NCBI GenBank assembly: GCA_002104905.1
Contig: MCFE01000059.1
Location: 124,001-188,000 of the forward strand
DNA length: 64,000 nucleotides
Direction: 5' to 3'
DNA from: Basidiobolus meristosporus CBS 931.73
Lineage: Eukaryota; Basidiobolomycota; Basidiobolomycetes; Basidiobolales; Basidiobolaceae
Under the pieces are notes generated by a model that made no database searches, was not told where the DNA came from, and saw only the letters and a list, made by a program, of their open reading frames with translations. This document shows, piece after piece, positions 1 through 10,910 of this stretch. Numbering within the stretch: position 1 is the first letter of the stretch; the number at the start of each line of letters is the position of its first letter. The position numbers and the translations under genes were made by a program.

Positions 1-462
1 TCTAATGGATTCCAATTGTAAGCCTAGAACCCCGCTAATTAATCGCGGCTCAATTAAGCCACTTTCGATCTGCGCTGAGAATTTCCCTTGATTTAGAACC
101 CTCTGCCCTAGATGGCCCAATTTTCTATCAGAAATTCGTTAGAATGAAATGAATTGAAACGCTAGCAATTCATTTTTAGAAAGCCAATCTATATTTGGGA
201 TTCCAAGTCAAATAACGCTGAGTTCAATATAAGTACCGCCACCGCCGCCGCATATTCCACTTCACTAGCCCTGATAAACCCTTCTTTTTAGTTTTTTTGC
301 TCACTTTCTACAACTTTATTCAATTCGTTACATCCTCTAATTTTGACCAACACCTAAATCGATCGCTAGTTGTGTTTTACTCCTCCGGAAGTACTTCACT
401 CTACCGTCCTATAGCATAAATATTTTTAGTAAAGTTGAATACTTGTAAAAAGTGCGCATAAT
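1..462. other. Upstream non-coding region of the first transporter gene
   Basis: I see no convincing coding sequence here. The stretch is AT-rich, with a short GCC/CCG-rich patch near 238-252. It probably contains the promoter and 5' UTR of the transporter gene starting at 463. An AT-rich cataaatattt motif near 415-425 lies about 40 bases before the ATG, but I cannot show that it is a TATA box. Confidence 0.4.
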
Positions 463-2165
463 ATGTCTGTCACCCAAGCGGAGTTACCGTTAAATGCAAG
501 CTGTCGGAAATCTTCGACATCCTCTTTGCGAGAAACAGTAGATTCTCCTGCAGCCTGGCTAGTCTTGTACTTCTTCTTCAACCTCGGCCTGACCCTATAC
601 AACAAAGCGGTGATGCAGCTATTCGACTTTGGCTTCCCCTGGACCCTCACCGGGATACACACTTTGTTCGGGGCTGTCGGCTCGTATCTCCTTTATCTAT
701 TCGGAGTGTTCAAGCCCAGGAAGCTAGGGGAGAGAGAGAGCACGGTGATGCTCGCCTTTTCAGTGCTATATACCCTCAACATTGCCATCAGCAATGTATC
801 ACTGTAAGTAGCAGTCCATGATTACTCATGCCCATTAGTGGAGTGTAGTGTAGTGTAGTGTAGAGGAGCATAGCTGGGGTGAGAGTGAGTGGTAGAGCGT
901 AGCGTTGGTGACGATGAATGCCAGCGTAGCAGAGCAATACATGTATATATGAGCAGTACTAACCAAGGGATATTCTCCTTTTCTATGACACCTCCGCTGA
1001 CGACAATCATGCAGCCATCTTGTCACAGTTCCGGTAGGTTCAAGTCCATGATACTCGCTGAATGCCAGGACTAGTGGAGTTGCTGGTTCGGCTTGAGTGA
1101 TGATGAGAGAAGCGAGTACTAAACGAGACCCGTTTGTTCATTTCGATTCTAGTTTCATCAAGTAGTCAGAGCAATGACACCACTGTTCACCATTGGATTG
1201 TCAGTAGCCTTCTTCAAGATCACCTACTCAAAGATGACCTATATCTCACTGTTGCCGGTAAGTGAATACTTTCTATGAACAGAGTATCGATGTAGGAAGA
1301 GAGAGAAGAGGGGGGGGAGGCTAATTTTGTGGCGAGGTGGTCTGAAGGGCCGAGCATTCTGATGGATGGGGAGAGGCGATTCTGACCACCAAGGCCACAT
1401 TGAAGACAGATTAGAAGCGATTGGATTGTTCATATGGTCATGGACTGACGAGAGACTTGTCTGGGCATTTGTAGGTGATTTTTGGCGTAGCGTTTGCCAC
1501 ATTCGGGGACTACTACTTCACTGGAATGGGATTCTTCCTGACGATACTCGGCACGTTGCTTGCAGCGATCAAGACGGTGGTCACCAACAAGGTACAGACG
1601 AGTGGACTGAAGTTGCATCCATTGGACCTGCTGTACCGGATGTCGCCCTTGGCCTGTATGCAGACCATCATGTATGCCTACATGACTGGCGAGCTGGAGG
1701 CGGTGAGCATCTTTGTCCGCACCGAGATGAGCTGGCCACTGGTGATTGCACTCGCGGTGAACGGAGTGATTGCCTTTTTCTTGAACGTGGTCAGCTTCAC
1801 TGCGAACAAGAAGACCTCGGCGTTGACCATGACGGTTGCAGGGAACGTGAAGCAAGTGTTGTCGATTGTGTTGGCCGTGACCATATTCAACCTTGACATC
1901 TCGGCGATGAATGGACTAGGGATCTTCTTGACACTGTTTGGAGGCTGTTGGTACACGTAAGTAGCCATGATATGGATAGCTGGGTGTGAGAGGGCTCGAG
2001 CAGGAGAGCATCGGACCAGATGAGTGAAACGCGAAGGCTAACTGTAATCCTGATATTTCTAGATATATCGAGTACAAGGAGAAGGAGCAAAAAGCGAAAT
2101 CTAGATCTCAACTTATCAACGAACAGCAACAACACTTCATTACAGTACGAACCGAGAAAATATGA
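463..2165 (+). CDS. TPT/nucleotide-sugar transporter family membrane protein, copy 1
   Basis: Five-exon gene: 463-803, 1015-1033, 1153-1257, 1475-1956, 2063-2165, about 349 aa. It belongs to the drug/metabolite superfamily, triose-phosphate (SLC35E-like, DUF250) branch, and probably exchanges a sugar phosphate or nucleotide sugar across the Golgi/ER membrane; the substrate cannot be read from sequence. Evidence is a multi-span hydrophobic profile with family blocks: NLGLTLYNKAV, FPWTLTGIHTLFGA, a PFHQVVRAMTPLFT segment, and YRMSPLACMQ late in the protein. Exon 2 is only 19 nt. It is needed to restore the HLVTVP stretch and reading phase between exon 1 (ends phase 2) and exon 3 (starts phase 0). 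The C-terminal tail after YIEYKEKEQKA is hydrophilic and differs from copy 2. Start chosen as the first ATG of exon 1. Synonymous codons are more GC-rich than in neighbouring genes. Confidence 0.88.
843..862 (+). repeat. Pentanucleotide microsatellite (GTGTA)4 in transporter intron 1
   Basis: Four perfect tandem copies of gtgta lie inside intron 1 of transporter copy 1. The matching position in copy 2 has five copies, so replication slippage has occurred since the two copies were last identical. Confidence 0.9.
1015..1033 (+). other. 19-nt microexon of transporter copy 1
   Basis: The segment lies between an AG (after atcatgcag) and a gtaggt donor. It supplies 1 + 18 nt, which completes a Leu codon and encodes HLVTVP, just before the FHQVV block of exon 3. 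Without it, exons 1 and 3 are out of frame. A consensus-like branch site (gtactaac) lies about 55 nt upstream. The same microexon sits at 6075-6093 in the second copy. Confidence 0.8.
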
Positions 2166-5100
2166 ACTTTTGGACCTGGAGCATTCAACCAACTTTAATC
2201 CTAAAACCAACTCTAAACGTTTTGCTATAATTCTCCCTGGCTCCTTAGTCGATCACTATGCTCTCGGACTTCTAAATTCTCAACACTTTTCGCAAGTGAC
2301 CCTGCTCTTTCAACAGATACACGTGCTGACCATCTAGTCGAACCTCAATCATCCTAAATTGAAACCTCATAACCATGAGCATGTGCCTTCTCTATTCGGC
2401 TCATCACATTGTTCTTTTGAATTTGCTTCGTTTCAATCATAATGTACCATAGTTTCACGGATTTCCATATTTGCTTTTCCCATTGTGCCTCTATTTTTAT
2501 TTTGTTCCACCATGATATCAATATAATGGTCTCTTCATAAGGTTAGGATTAACTCCTTGATAAACGGGACGAAATTCTCATCCATACCTACAATGACCGA
2601 TTACGCTATTCACGAGTAATACATTTTGAAGGTTCCTCTACCCTGTTATTGTGCGATTGGAAGGTTCCGTCGATTGTGCTGGCATGAGACATTCGGTCGC
2701 ATGCAGCAAGAAAATGGAATCTTGTCATATCCGAACTGAAACCCAACCAATTCCTTAACCAAATTATAAATAGTTGCGCAAATTAATTTTAGTAACATTG
2801 GGTCTCGAGGCCTTCCAATGGTATCCACATCAGGCGCAGGCTTAGTTTGGGACTGGACGCAAGGTTTGCCGCACGAGAATTGTGCACATTTGACATGCAA
2901 GTGGAAATTGGTGTAAATTGAATGCTAGACCTATATTCCCATCTTTTGACAGTCACGTTTGACTAAGTCGGGGAAGGTGGTTGCCTGCAGTCAGTGTTCA
3001 TGGCATCACTTGATTGCAGGTAACGAATTTTCTGGATCGCATGTTGATTGAATATCATAAAACGTTCTCTCCCACTTCCTTAACTGGACTCCCACCAGCT
3101 AGGCTACTGGTGGTGTGCGGCCAACTTAAGACTTGCCTATATGACTGTAAAACTCCTGATAATTCCTGAAGAGATGGTTGGGTGGGCTTTGATGTTTGTT
3201 GCTAAAGTGTCACCTAGCAACACGTTGATTCGACTCGAAGGTGTGTTGGCTAGTGCGCGTAAAATTTCTGAGACAACCACCTGTAGTCAATTGCTGGGTT
3301 GAGAATGGAACTATTCTTCTGCTCGTGATTTCCGACTGGATTTGATGGATGCAGGTACATGTATTACCATAACATAGGATATCAATATGTCGGCTACCTC
3401 CGTCGGGTGAGTCATTATGCTGGAGCGGCCACTGGAGTTTAGGATAATTATTCAACCACCTTTAGGTGCGCAAATCAAGCCCCCACAGGAGTAAGCAGCC
3501 TTCGTTGAAACGCCCATTTTGGTGTGGTGCATTCGACAAGGGCACACATTCGTGAAGTGATAAATCAATACAAATACATATTAACCACTTTTGGGTCTGG
3601 TTAGATTTATAATGCTGAATTAGGTGCATGGGTTGCTTTCTTTGGACTCAGAATGTATTGCTACCCTATGTCAGGTGAGTAGACAAGTCAATCATGGCTT
3701 TCTCTTCAAGTGGTAGTATGTTTTATTAGAACGAGGGGTGTACGGACTATATATCAGTGGCATATTGAAGCCATTACCTATATCGATGGATTCCAGTGAG
3801 TCGCAAATCCGAATATGTTGGTTTGACCACACCGATGTAACTTGAGGGAGATGGCCTCAGAGGACCATGATTTCCATGGATTGGGGCCTCCTTCCCCTCA
3901 TCCTTGTCATCCCCATGGGTAGAAGAGATGGATCTTTTGATCCGACATCTGCAATCCAACTTCAATCACCTCACATCTTCCTGATTCTCCATTCTAAGTA
4001 CCATTTGGCTAGCGAATCTGCAGAAAAGCAGTGAAGGCCCAATCCTGTCACCATCATTACTTTGGATCCGTACACACCGGGCAAACAAATACGGAATGTT
4101 GGGGCGAGCGCTGGAGTCAACATCTATTGCTCATCAAGGCGATGGCGAGCTTTCAATTCAGAAGAGAATGTACCACAGCATCCTGTAAATCATTACGTAA
4201 TAAGCATGCCAATAAGGTATCTAGATTCCAATTCGAATTAGGTACAGCGAATAGAGTAGCAGTCAATAGGAAACAGTTATTCAAAATAAGGAAATCAAAT
4301 CATACCAAAATCGAATAGATGAGCCTATAAGAAGCCACATTTGTATACCAAAACAGATGAGACTCCTTTATTACTAGCTTCCAGGTAGAGTACGGCTGGG
4401 ATGGCGCAGCGTGTTTACTGGTGGAAATAATAGTGCTGGAGATAGGACGCTTGACTGAAAATGTTATCTAGATCATGGGTAATTGGCAGTTGGTGGATAG
4501 CACCAGCAGCAGATTAACCTCTCAAATCAGATCGAGTTGCATGGAGTTTAAAACAATCGGAATGGAGGGCTCTGAATTAGTTTATCCCAAGCTCAAGCTG
4601 CTTCATCCTGCTTTCTCAGCCAGGCTGTGATTCGTTTGGGCGACGATGGAGCATCTGGTATAGCAAATAGAATTCCCAGAAAGCTCTCCTAACGGTTATA
4701 AGTTTGGCTGAGTGATGAATTGGGATACTGATTTACAAGTGCTCTGAATGTTGAGAAACGTTTGGGTGTAGGTCTACAGAGCTGGTGAGCCTGGAAAAAG
4801 CACAATCATGGTTACATTTGATTATAGATAGAAAGCTGGAAAGCTGGGGCCTGGATTCGTTGTTACACACATTTTCGATGGTGCAAATTTCGTTCAACGT
4901 TGGGTTATATTTGGGTGAGTTCAGGTAAGCTTAAATCACCCCCTGGCGAGTGAATTTCATTTTCAATAGCTGCCTTACTATTGCAGATGACATTCTTGAA
5001 TGGTCTATTTTATCTTAAATACCAAATTGGCACTTAACATCAACTATAATAGTTATCGGAAAGGGCTATTTTGGATGAGAAGTATTATATTTCAGGCTTT

Positions 5101-5514
5101 GTTTCCTAATATAGAGCAAAGAAATAGTACCAGAACAAAGTTCATTATTATGTCACATCCTTGAATGAATGGATAATAAACTCGGGTAATATAGATGTAG
5201 ATTTACCCCATGCTTGGTCAATACAGCACTAAAGTGAAAAAAAGCCAATAGATTAGATGGGGTTATTCTAAGAAAGGTATGTGTGAAATACCTATACAGA
5301 TTTTGTAACCATCTATATAAGACCCAATGTATTATCTTGAAACAAGTCGAGTACTGCGAGCAGTCAATTTCTCCTACCTTCATCTTTTCAGCTTCACCAT
5401 AGTGCGGCTTATTCTGTAGCAGGTCTTTAAAGAATTTTTCCAACCTAGAATAGGACTTTATAGTTCACTTTCGTACACAATTAAGTCAATTTGGCGCAAG
5501 CTTGAACACGGATA
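2166..5514. other. 3.3-kb spacer between the transporter copies, no gene recognised
   Basis: AT-rich sequence with only short spurious reading frames (the longest open stretches are under 100 codons and show no family motif or signal peptide). I see no tRNA, transposase or copy of the flanking genes' ends. It must hold the 3' UTR of copy 1 and the promoter of copy 2. Confidence 0.5.
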
Positions 5515-7224
5515 ATGGCTCTCACTCAAACAGAACTTCCTTTACACACTGGCCTTGCCAAACCTTCAACACTCTCCGTAATGAGGGCATTGATGGATTC
5601 ACCCGCAGCCTGGCTAGTCATGTACTTCTTCTTCAACCTCGGCCTGACCCTGTACAACAAAGCGGTGATGCAGCTATTCGACTTTGGCTTCCCCTGGACC
5701 CTCACCGGGATACACACTTTGTTCGGGGCTGTCGGCTCGTATCTCCTTTATCTATTCGGAGTGTTCAAGCCCAGGAAGCTAGGGGAGAGAGAGAGCACGG
5801 TGATGCTCGCCTTTTCAGTGCTATATACCCTCAACATTGCCATCAGCAATGTATCACTGTAAGTAGCAGTCCATGATTACTCGTGCCCATTAGTGGAGTG
5901 TAGTGTAGTGTAGTGTAGTGTAGAGGAGCATAGCTGGGGTGAGAGTGAGTGGTAGAGCGTAGCGTTGGTGACGATGAATGCCAGCGTAGCAGAGCAATAC
6001 ATGTATATATGAGCAGTACTAACCAAGGGATATTCTCCTTTTTTATGACACCTCCGCTGACGACGATCATGCAGCCATCTTGTCACAGTTCCGGTAGGTT
6101 CAAGTCCATGATACTCGCTGAATGCCAGGACTAGTGGAGTTGCTGATTCGGCTTGAGTGATGATGAGAGAAGCGAGTACTAAACGAGACCCGTTTGTTCA
6201 TTTCGATTCTAGTTTCATCAAGTAGTCAGAGCAATGACACCACTGTTCACCATTGGATTGTCAGTAGCCTTCTTCAAGATCACCTACTCAAAGATGACCT
6301 ATATCTCACTGTTGCCGGTAAGTGAATACTTTCTATGAACAGAGTATCGATGTAGGAAGAGAGAGAACAGGGGGGGAGGCTAATTTTGTGGCGAGGTGGT
6401 CTGAAGGGCCGAGCATTCTGATGGATGGGGAGAGGCGATTCTGACCACCAAGGCCACATTGAAGACAGATTAGAAGCGACTGGATTGTTCATATGGTCAT
6501 GGACTGACGAGAGACTTGTCTGGACATTTGTAGGTGATTTTTGGCGTAGCGTTTGCCACATTCGGGGACTACTACTTCACTGGAATGGGATTCTTCCTGA
6601 CGATACTCGGCACGTTGCTTGCAGCGATCAAGACGGTGGTCACCAACAAGGTACAGACGAGTGGACTGAAGTTGCATCCATTGGACCTGCTGTACCGGAT
6701 GTCGCCCTTGGCCTGTATGCAGACCATCATGTATGCCTACATGACTGGCGAGCTGGAGGCGGTGAGCATCTTTGTCCGCACCGAGATGAGCTGGCCACTG
6801 GTGATTGCACTCGCGGTGAACGGAGTGATTGCCTTTTTCTTGAACGTGGTCAGCTTCACTGCGAACAAGAAGACCTCGGCGTTGACCATGACGGTTGCAG
6901 GGAACGTGAAGCAAGTGTTGTCGATTGTGTTGGCCGTGACCATATTCAACCTTGACATCTCGGCGATGAATGGACTAGGGATCTTCTTGACACTGTTTGG
7001 AGGCTGTTGGTACACGTAAGTAGCCATGATGTGGATAGCTGGGTGTGAGAGGGCTCGAGCAGGAGAGCACCGGACCAGATGAGTGAAACGCGAAGGCTAA
7101 CTGTAATCCTGATATTTCTAGATATATCGAATACAAGGAGAAAGAACAGAAGGCATCAAATACTAACAAGATTGTCGCAAGTGAACCTCAACGTTTTTCA
7201 TCAATCCGCACTGAAAAAGTTTAG
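5515..7224 (+). CDS. TPT/nucleotide-sugar transporter family membrane protein, copy 2
   Basis: Tandem paralogue of the gene at 463 with the same five-exon layout: 5515-5858, 6075-6093 (19-nt microexon), 6213-6317, 6534-7015, 7122-7224, about 350 aa. The protein core is identical to copy 1 from the NLGLTLYNKAV block to the end of exon 4. The N-terminus (MALTQTELPLHTG... against MSVTQAELPLNAS...) and the tail after YKEKEQKA are diverged. One extra codon near the N-terminus accounts for the length difference. Predicted role is as for copy 1: multi-span antiporter of the triose-phosphate/nucleotide-sugar transporter family in the secretory pathway, substrate unknown. Retained N- and C-terminal differences suggest both copies are functional, with termini possibly setting localisation or turnover. 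Confidence in gene identity is high, in function moderate. Confidence 0.88.
5605..7130 (+). repeat. Near-identical duplicated tract, right copy
   Basis: Counterpart of 550-2071, offset about 5,055-5,060 bases. The offset changes by +5 at the GTGTA repeat (five copies at 5898-5922 against four) and by -1 at a G-run in intron 3. The tract ends abruptly inside exon 5, where synonymous and then amino-acid differences begin. Confidence 0.9.
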
Positions 7225-8265
7225 GTGTATCTTTAGCGATAGTAACCCTTTTGGTGAAGGCTGTCTTCTAAATGATGTACGCGATGCTGGGGAATAGCGG
7301 TATTACTGCGTTCCATCATGTGTTGATTCATTAGATTTTCGCATTTTCACTGAATACTGTATTTCTCAAGTATTCCATCAAATTCCACCGCTGACTTTGT
7401 TCTAAACATTTTCCGAATGTTTTCCGAATGTTTTGTTACCCCAAAGTCCTTTATTGATTAATATTGTACTATAGCCGCCAATACTACAACCTGCTCTACC
7501 CAGTCATACCATACCATTAATTAAATCAGGCTACTTGTTAACCTTTAATTCATCGAATTATATCCATGATATTTGTTCAGTAAGGGAGTTGAACTATTGG
7601 AATCTGTAAACAAACATGCGGACGGTTGAGTAAGATTGATGTGTAGGCACAGTACAGTTTCTCGGTAATGTATGCTTTGTATTCAGACTATTTTGACTTG
7701 TTCTATTCCGGCTGTATTGTTGTAAAAACCAGGACTTTTTTCATTTCTTAAATCCTTTGCAATGCTGCCCCCGTCACCTCTGGTGGATTGTGCTAGCCAA
7801 GTCAGGGCAAACAATCCCTGTAAATCTATGGATTTTTGTATCGAATGGGCTCTTTAGGAATATGGTTCTTAAGATGGAGATTTGAAAGTACCAGCTACCC
7901 TGCTTCTAGCGTATACCACAAGGTAAACATATTTATACAGAAGCCCTGCTTAAACAGGATGGACTTAAATCGGTGGATTAAGGAGTTTTACTCCTGTAGC
8001 TGAGATACTTGAACTCATTGAAATATTTTGTCCCCTGGAATAACGGCAAGTTGGTTACTGCGTCAGTGCTCAGCTCTGAGTTAACCATTGTTACAGCAGC
8101 GCACGTAGTGCGAGATTGTCAACAAAGCTATGCTTAAACCATTACCATAGTAAATCATGTAATCCATTGCTAAGTATGTGGTTGATTCTATTCTGGATAT
8201 ATACTAAGAACATTTGGTGCGTGCTTTATTCATAAATCGATTGCTTATCTACTGAATTCACCATC
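7225..8265. other. Convergent intergenic region, no gene recognised
   Basis: About 1 kb of AT-rich DNA between the 3' ends of transporter copy 2 (+) and the carotenoid oxygenase (-). I see no reading frame with family motifs and no RNA gene. Confidence 0.5.
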
Positions 8266-9861
8266 CTATAGATCCATATAACGCCCATGGAACCCAAAAG
8301 GCACTACATGTTGTTGAGTGAAAGTGGCGCGAGCTATTTCGGTCAATTCCTTAGCATCTAATACCACCAAGAAACTTTTCCCTTTGTTGCCATCAAGGAT
8401 GACACTTAGCAATACTCCATCATCCTCTGCTGTTGCATTGGGACTGGGAATGAAGATGGGTTCCGAAGGAGTACACCCAGGGTGCTGCCAAACCCAGAAT
8501 CTTCCTTCGGGGCCATCCACTCCTTCCCGATTGTCCAAGTCGATCTTTAAGATCCGGTCAAACAGAGGGGTCTTGGTGTCTCTTGAATTGGATACGCCGT
8601 AGATGTACCGGTATGGCTTCGTTATCAGATGGGGACTAAATGTTGGTAATTCGATGTCCAGAGAATCTGGTGCTTTGAAGAGCAACTTGGCGGGGACTTT
8701 TTCCTCTGGATTCTGGGTGGAGGGCGAGTTCAGCTCAATTCGATACACAGACGGCAAGTATTTTGTTGATCCTGGACGGTAGTTTCGAAGTTTATCAATG
8801 TACAGCGTAGAGATTATTCCATTATCCTTGTATGCAGAAAAGTCCATTACGATATTGCCTTCAGCATCTTCCCATGAATTGAGCGAATGGAAGCAAAACA
8901 CAGGCTGGAAGGTGTACGTAGCAACATGCTCTTTCTTATTGCGGTCCACAACGTATATATGTGTCTTCGAGTTGGGATCCCAATGGTTGAAGGAGGCAAC
9001 TACATTCCGTTTCAGGAGAATGTTCAAGCCATTCATGCTATAGTAGCATGGCCATATGGCTAGGATGACATAGTTCTTGGTGACAAAAAAGCTATGAATG
9101 TAGGCGGGTGGCGCGTTGAGGGAGGCGAAGACCGTCACTTCAGGTTCAGAATCCACATCGGCAGCAGGTTTGATGCTAAAAAGATGGTAGGTCGCTTGTT
9201 TGCCAAACTCCAGGGTGAATCCAAATGTCTCGTGTGTATTGGGATCAAACTTTGTATGGGCTGGCGCTAGAGACCCACGTAGTTTCGCGTTGAGGGTGGT
9301 GTAATTGAAGATACTCACTGGCTCCAGGGTGACAGGGTCTAGTGATTGCAGAGCATTGGCGTCTGTCTTCACGACAAGATTCTGTACCGGCCCATCATTC
9401 ACATTGCTGACGCCTGGAAAGTTCAATGATACAGTGACACCAATGTTGGCCTCATCGGGCCTGCGATCTTTCGGCTGAAGCCCTGTTACCTCCTTGAAAA
9501 TGGTGAAGTACTTATCGAAGATTGTCTGACAGGGATCTTGTCCAAAGGTGATCTCATCCATTCCAAGGCCTTGTCGAAACTTCTCCTCTTTGCCTTTGGC
9601 GGTGTTCCGATTTCTGTATGCTACGTGTGAATCTCGGATTTCAAAGCGGTGGATCTGGGAGAGACCATCGAACCAGTGCTGAATGGAATACGGCTTGTCC
9701 GCCCCTGCAACAGGGATCTCATAAGTCCCGGGGCCAGCGCGATAGAGCACACCGTTCAACCAAGTGGGGATCTTGCCGGTGACCTCAAGTTCAATGGGTT
9801 CGAGGACCTCGGGGCAATTCTGAAGTCCTTGCTGATAAATGAAATCGGGCTCTGGTGCCAT
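8266..9861 (-). CDS. Carotenoid cleavage oxygenase (RPE65/CCD family)
   Basis: Single-exon gene, 531 aa from the ATG at 9861, close to the usual size of RPE65-type enzymes. The family uses Fe(II) and O2 to cleave carotenoids or apocarotenoids. The four iron-ligand histidines are visible, numbered from the longer open frame beginning at 10023: H256 (PAHTKFDP), H310 (YIHSF), H379 (FCFHSLN) and H579 (FGFHG) near the C-terminus; subtract 54 for the 9861 start. The N-terminal TGKIPTWLNGVLYRAGPGTYE block is typical. The open frame extends upstream to 10023, but I prefer 9861. A TATA-like element at about 9931-9941 lies within the extra sequence, 70 bp before this ATG, and homologues begin about 30 residues before the GKIP block. 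No signal peptide is seen. Substrate (beta-carotene 15,15' or apocarotenoid) cannot be decided. In Mucoromycota such enzymes act in the trisporoid pathway. Confidence 0.9.
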   Translation of the reverse strand: MAPEPDFIYQQGLQNCPEVLEPIELEVTGKIPTWLNGVLYRAGPGTYEIPVAGADKPYSIQHWFDGLSQIHRFEIRDSHVAYRNRNTAKGKEEKFRQGLGMDEITFGQDPCQTIFDKYFTIFKEVTGLQPKDRRPDEANIGVTVSLNFPGVSNVNDGPVQNLVVKTDANALQSLDPVTLEPVSIFNYTTLNAKLRGSLAPAHTKFDPNTHETFGFTLEFGKQATYHLFSIKPAADVDSEPEVTVFASLNAPPAYIHSFFVTKNYVILAIWPCYYSMNGLNILLKRNVVASFNHWDPNSKTHIYVVDRNKKEHVATYTFQPVFCFHSLNSWEDAEGNIVMDFSAYKDNGIISTLYIDKLRNYRPGSTKYLPSVYRIELNSPSTQNPEEKVPAKLLFKAPDSLDIELPTFSPHLITKPYRYIYGVSNSRDTKTPLFDRILKIDLDNREGVDGPEGRFWVWQHPGCTPSEPIFIPSPNATAEDDGVLLSVILDGNKGKSFLVVLDAKELTEIARATFTQQHVVPFGFHGRYMDL

Positions 9862-9930
9862 GTCACAACCGAAGATTAAGGAGGGATTGGTATGTGGATG
9901 GATTGTGGCTAACACCAACCTAGGTGGATT

Positions 9931-9941
9931 GTATATATACA
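9931..9941 (-). promoter_or_regulatory. TATA-like element of the carotenoid oxygenase gene
   Basis: A tatata core read on the minus strand lies about 70 bp upstream of the preferred start codon at 9861. Its position inside the longer open frame is the main reason for choosing the shorter protein. Confidence 0.5.
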
Positions 9942-10325
9942 CAGAATTCGGCTGTATAGGAGACGCTTGGTAATCTACATTACTCAGATGAAACATATCA
10001 ACTCTGTAGTTGTCTTTGGCCAATCAGGTTGTGGTACATACAAGGCTAAGGTGGCTTCACAGCAGTTCACCTTTCCTGTAGGTTCATCAACTTGACAGCC
10101 ATTGGCTTACGAAAATCCCATACCTAGTGGCCGTTTTTACAATAAGGCTTAATGTATGTCTCAACCTGCTCACGAACTCCACTTAAAAATGCCTGGAATG
10201 CATTACAGGAGCACAATGAAAGTTGGAATGATGTATGGTGATCCTGCATTAGAGTCCACATTGACTACAATAAACACAATGGACAGGAGGATTGGAGTTG
10301 TGGTGCTCATCCGGTCTTGAGTTTG

Positions 10326-10331
10326 TATAAA
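10326..10331 (+). promoter_or_regulatory. TATA box of the small secreted protein gene
   Basis: A tataaa hexamer lies 46 bp before the ATG at 10377, a typical fungal TATA-to-start distance with a short 5' UTR. Confidence 0.5.
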
Positions 10332-10376
10332 GCCCATGTTCAGGTCAGCGTGTGGTACGTGATACCTCCTTTGCCA

Positions 10377-10910
10377 ATGCGAACTCCCTTAATTTTATTA
10401 AGTTGTATATTTATTCTCCACTCCACACAGCTTGTGGATGGTCTTCCGCAGTACCTAGACATCAAACCTGATGAGCACCCATCTCAGGACCATGACTCAC
10501 TGCGTGATTCATACAAATCTGTGGTGGATCTTAATCAGCATCATCGCTTCGAGAGCGAGCACGAATTGGTTGATCACAAGAAATACGACCTTGATGATGA
10601 GCTGTGGTTAGACGAGCTACAAAGGAATGGCACAGGTCACTCTTGGAACCCGCATCAAAACCCTCAAGGCTACGACAATCGTTCAGCAGCAGGTGAATCA
10701 CAATTTAGCGAGGTGTCTGGCCAACCCGAGGAATCCTTAGGTTCTCATGCATTTATCAAGCCTGACGAAGACTCTACAGATGCAGCTACGGAGGCGGCAA
10801 TCCACTACGAGGATGCTTCATGTCAAGAAATGGAAAGTTTAGTGTCCGCGAGCGAAGCAGAGCTTTGTGTTTCAACCCACCCGCCTATTGAGGAGATTCT
10901 CGAGGTTTAG
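10377..10910 (+). CDS. Small secreted acidic protein of unknown function
   Basis: Intronless frame of 177 aa. A consensus TATA box (tataaa, 10326-10331) lies about 50 bp upstream of the ATG. The N-terminus has the shape of a signal peptide: MRTP, then a hydrophobic core LILLSCIFIL, with probable cleavage near VDG-LPQ. The mature part is hydrophilic, rich in Asp, Glu, Ser and His, contains a possible N-glycosylation site (NGT) and has only two cysteines, so it is probably extended or disordered. I recognise no domain. It could be a cell-wall-associated or secreted effector-like protein, or a lineage-specific orphan; no function is assigned. The frame is open slightly further upstream, but without an ATG. 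Confidence 0.6.
   Translation: MRTPLILLSCIFILHSTQLVDGLPQYLDIKPDEHPSQDHDSLRDSYKSVVDLNQHHRFESEHELVDHKKYDLDDELWLDELQRNGTGHSWNPHQNPQGYDNRSAAGESQFSEVSGQPEESLGSHAFIKPDEDSTDAATEAAIHYEDASCQEMESLVSASEAELCVSTHPPIEEILEV

Larger units (their letters stand above)
550..2071 (+). repeat. Near-identical duplicated tract, left copy
   Basis: From the gcagcctggctagtc segment in exon 1 to the first bases of exon 5 this tract matches 5605-7130 almost base for base, introns included. By eye there are about a dozen differences, nearly all in introns: the GTGTA copy number, a G-run length and single substitutions. Coding differences are confined to the first bases of the tract. Sequence outside the tract (5' end of exon 1, tail exon, UTRs) is clearly diverged. 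Confidence 0.9.

Noticed and set aside
1030-1048. ggttcaagtcc, resembling a tRNA B-box, in transporter intron 2
   Set aside because: No matching A-box or cloverleaf can be built around it. It is also the splice junction of the microexon, so I treat it as chance.
835-1074. Short frames on both strands within intron 1 of the transporter
   Set aside because: They lie inside an intron with a microsatellite and a microexon, and are repeated in copy 2 only because the intron is part of the duplicated tract.
1366-1896. Long frames of 141-176 codons on both strands over exon 4 of the transporter (and the matching 6425-6955 in copy 2)
   Set aside because: They overlap the conserved transporter exon in other frames, lack family motifs, and exist because this exon is GC-rich and free of stops.
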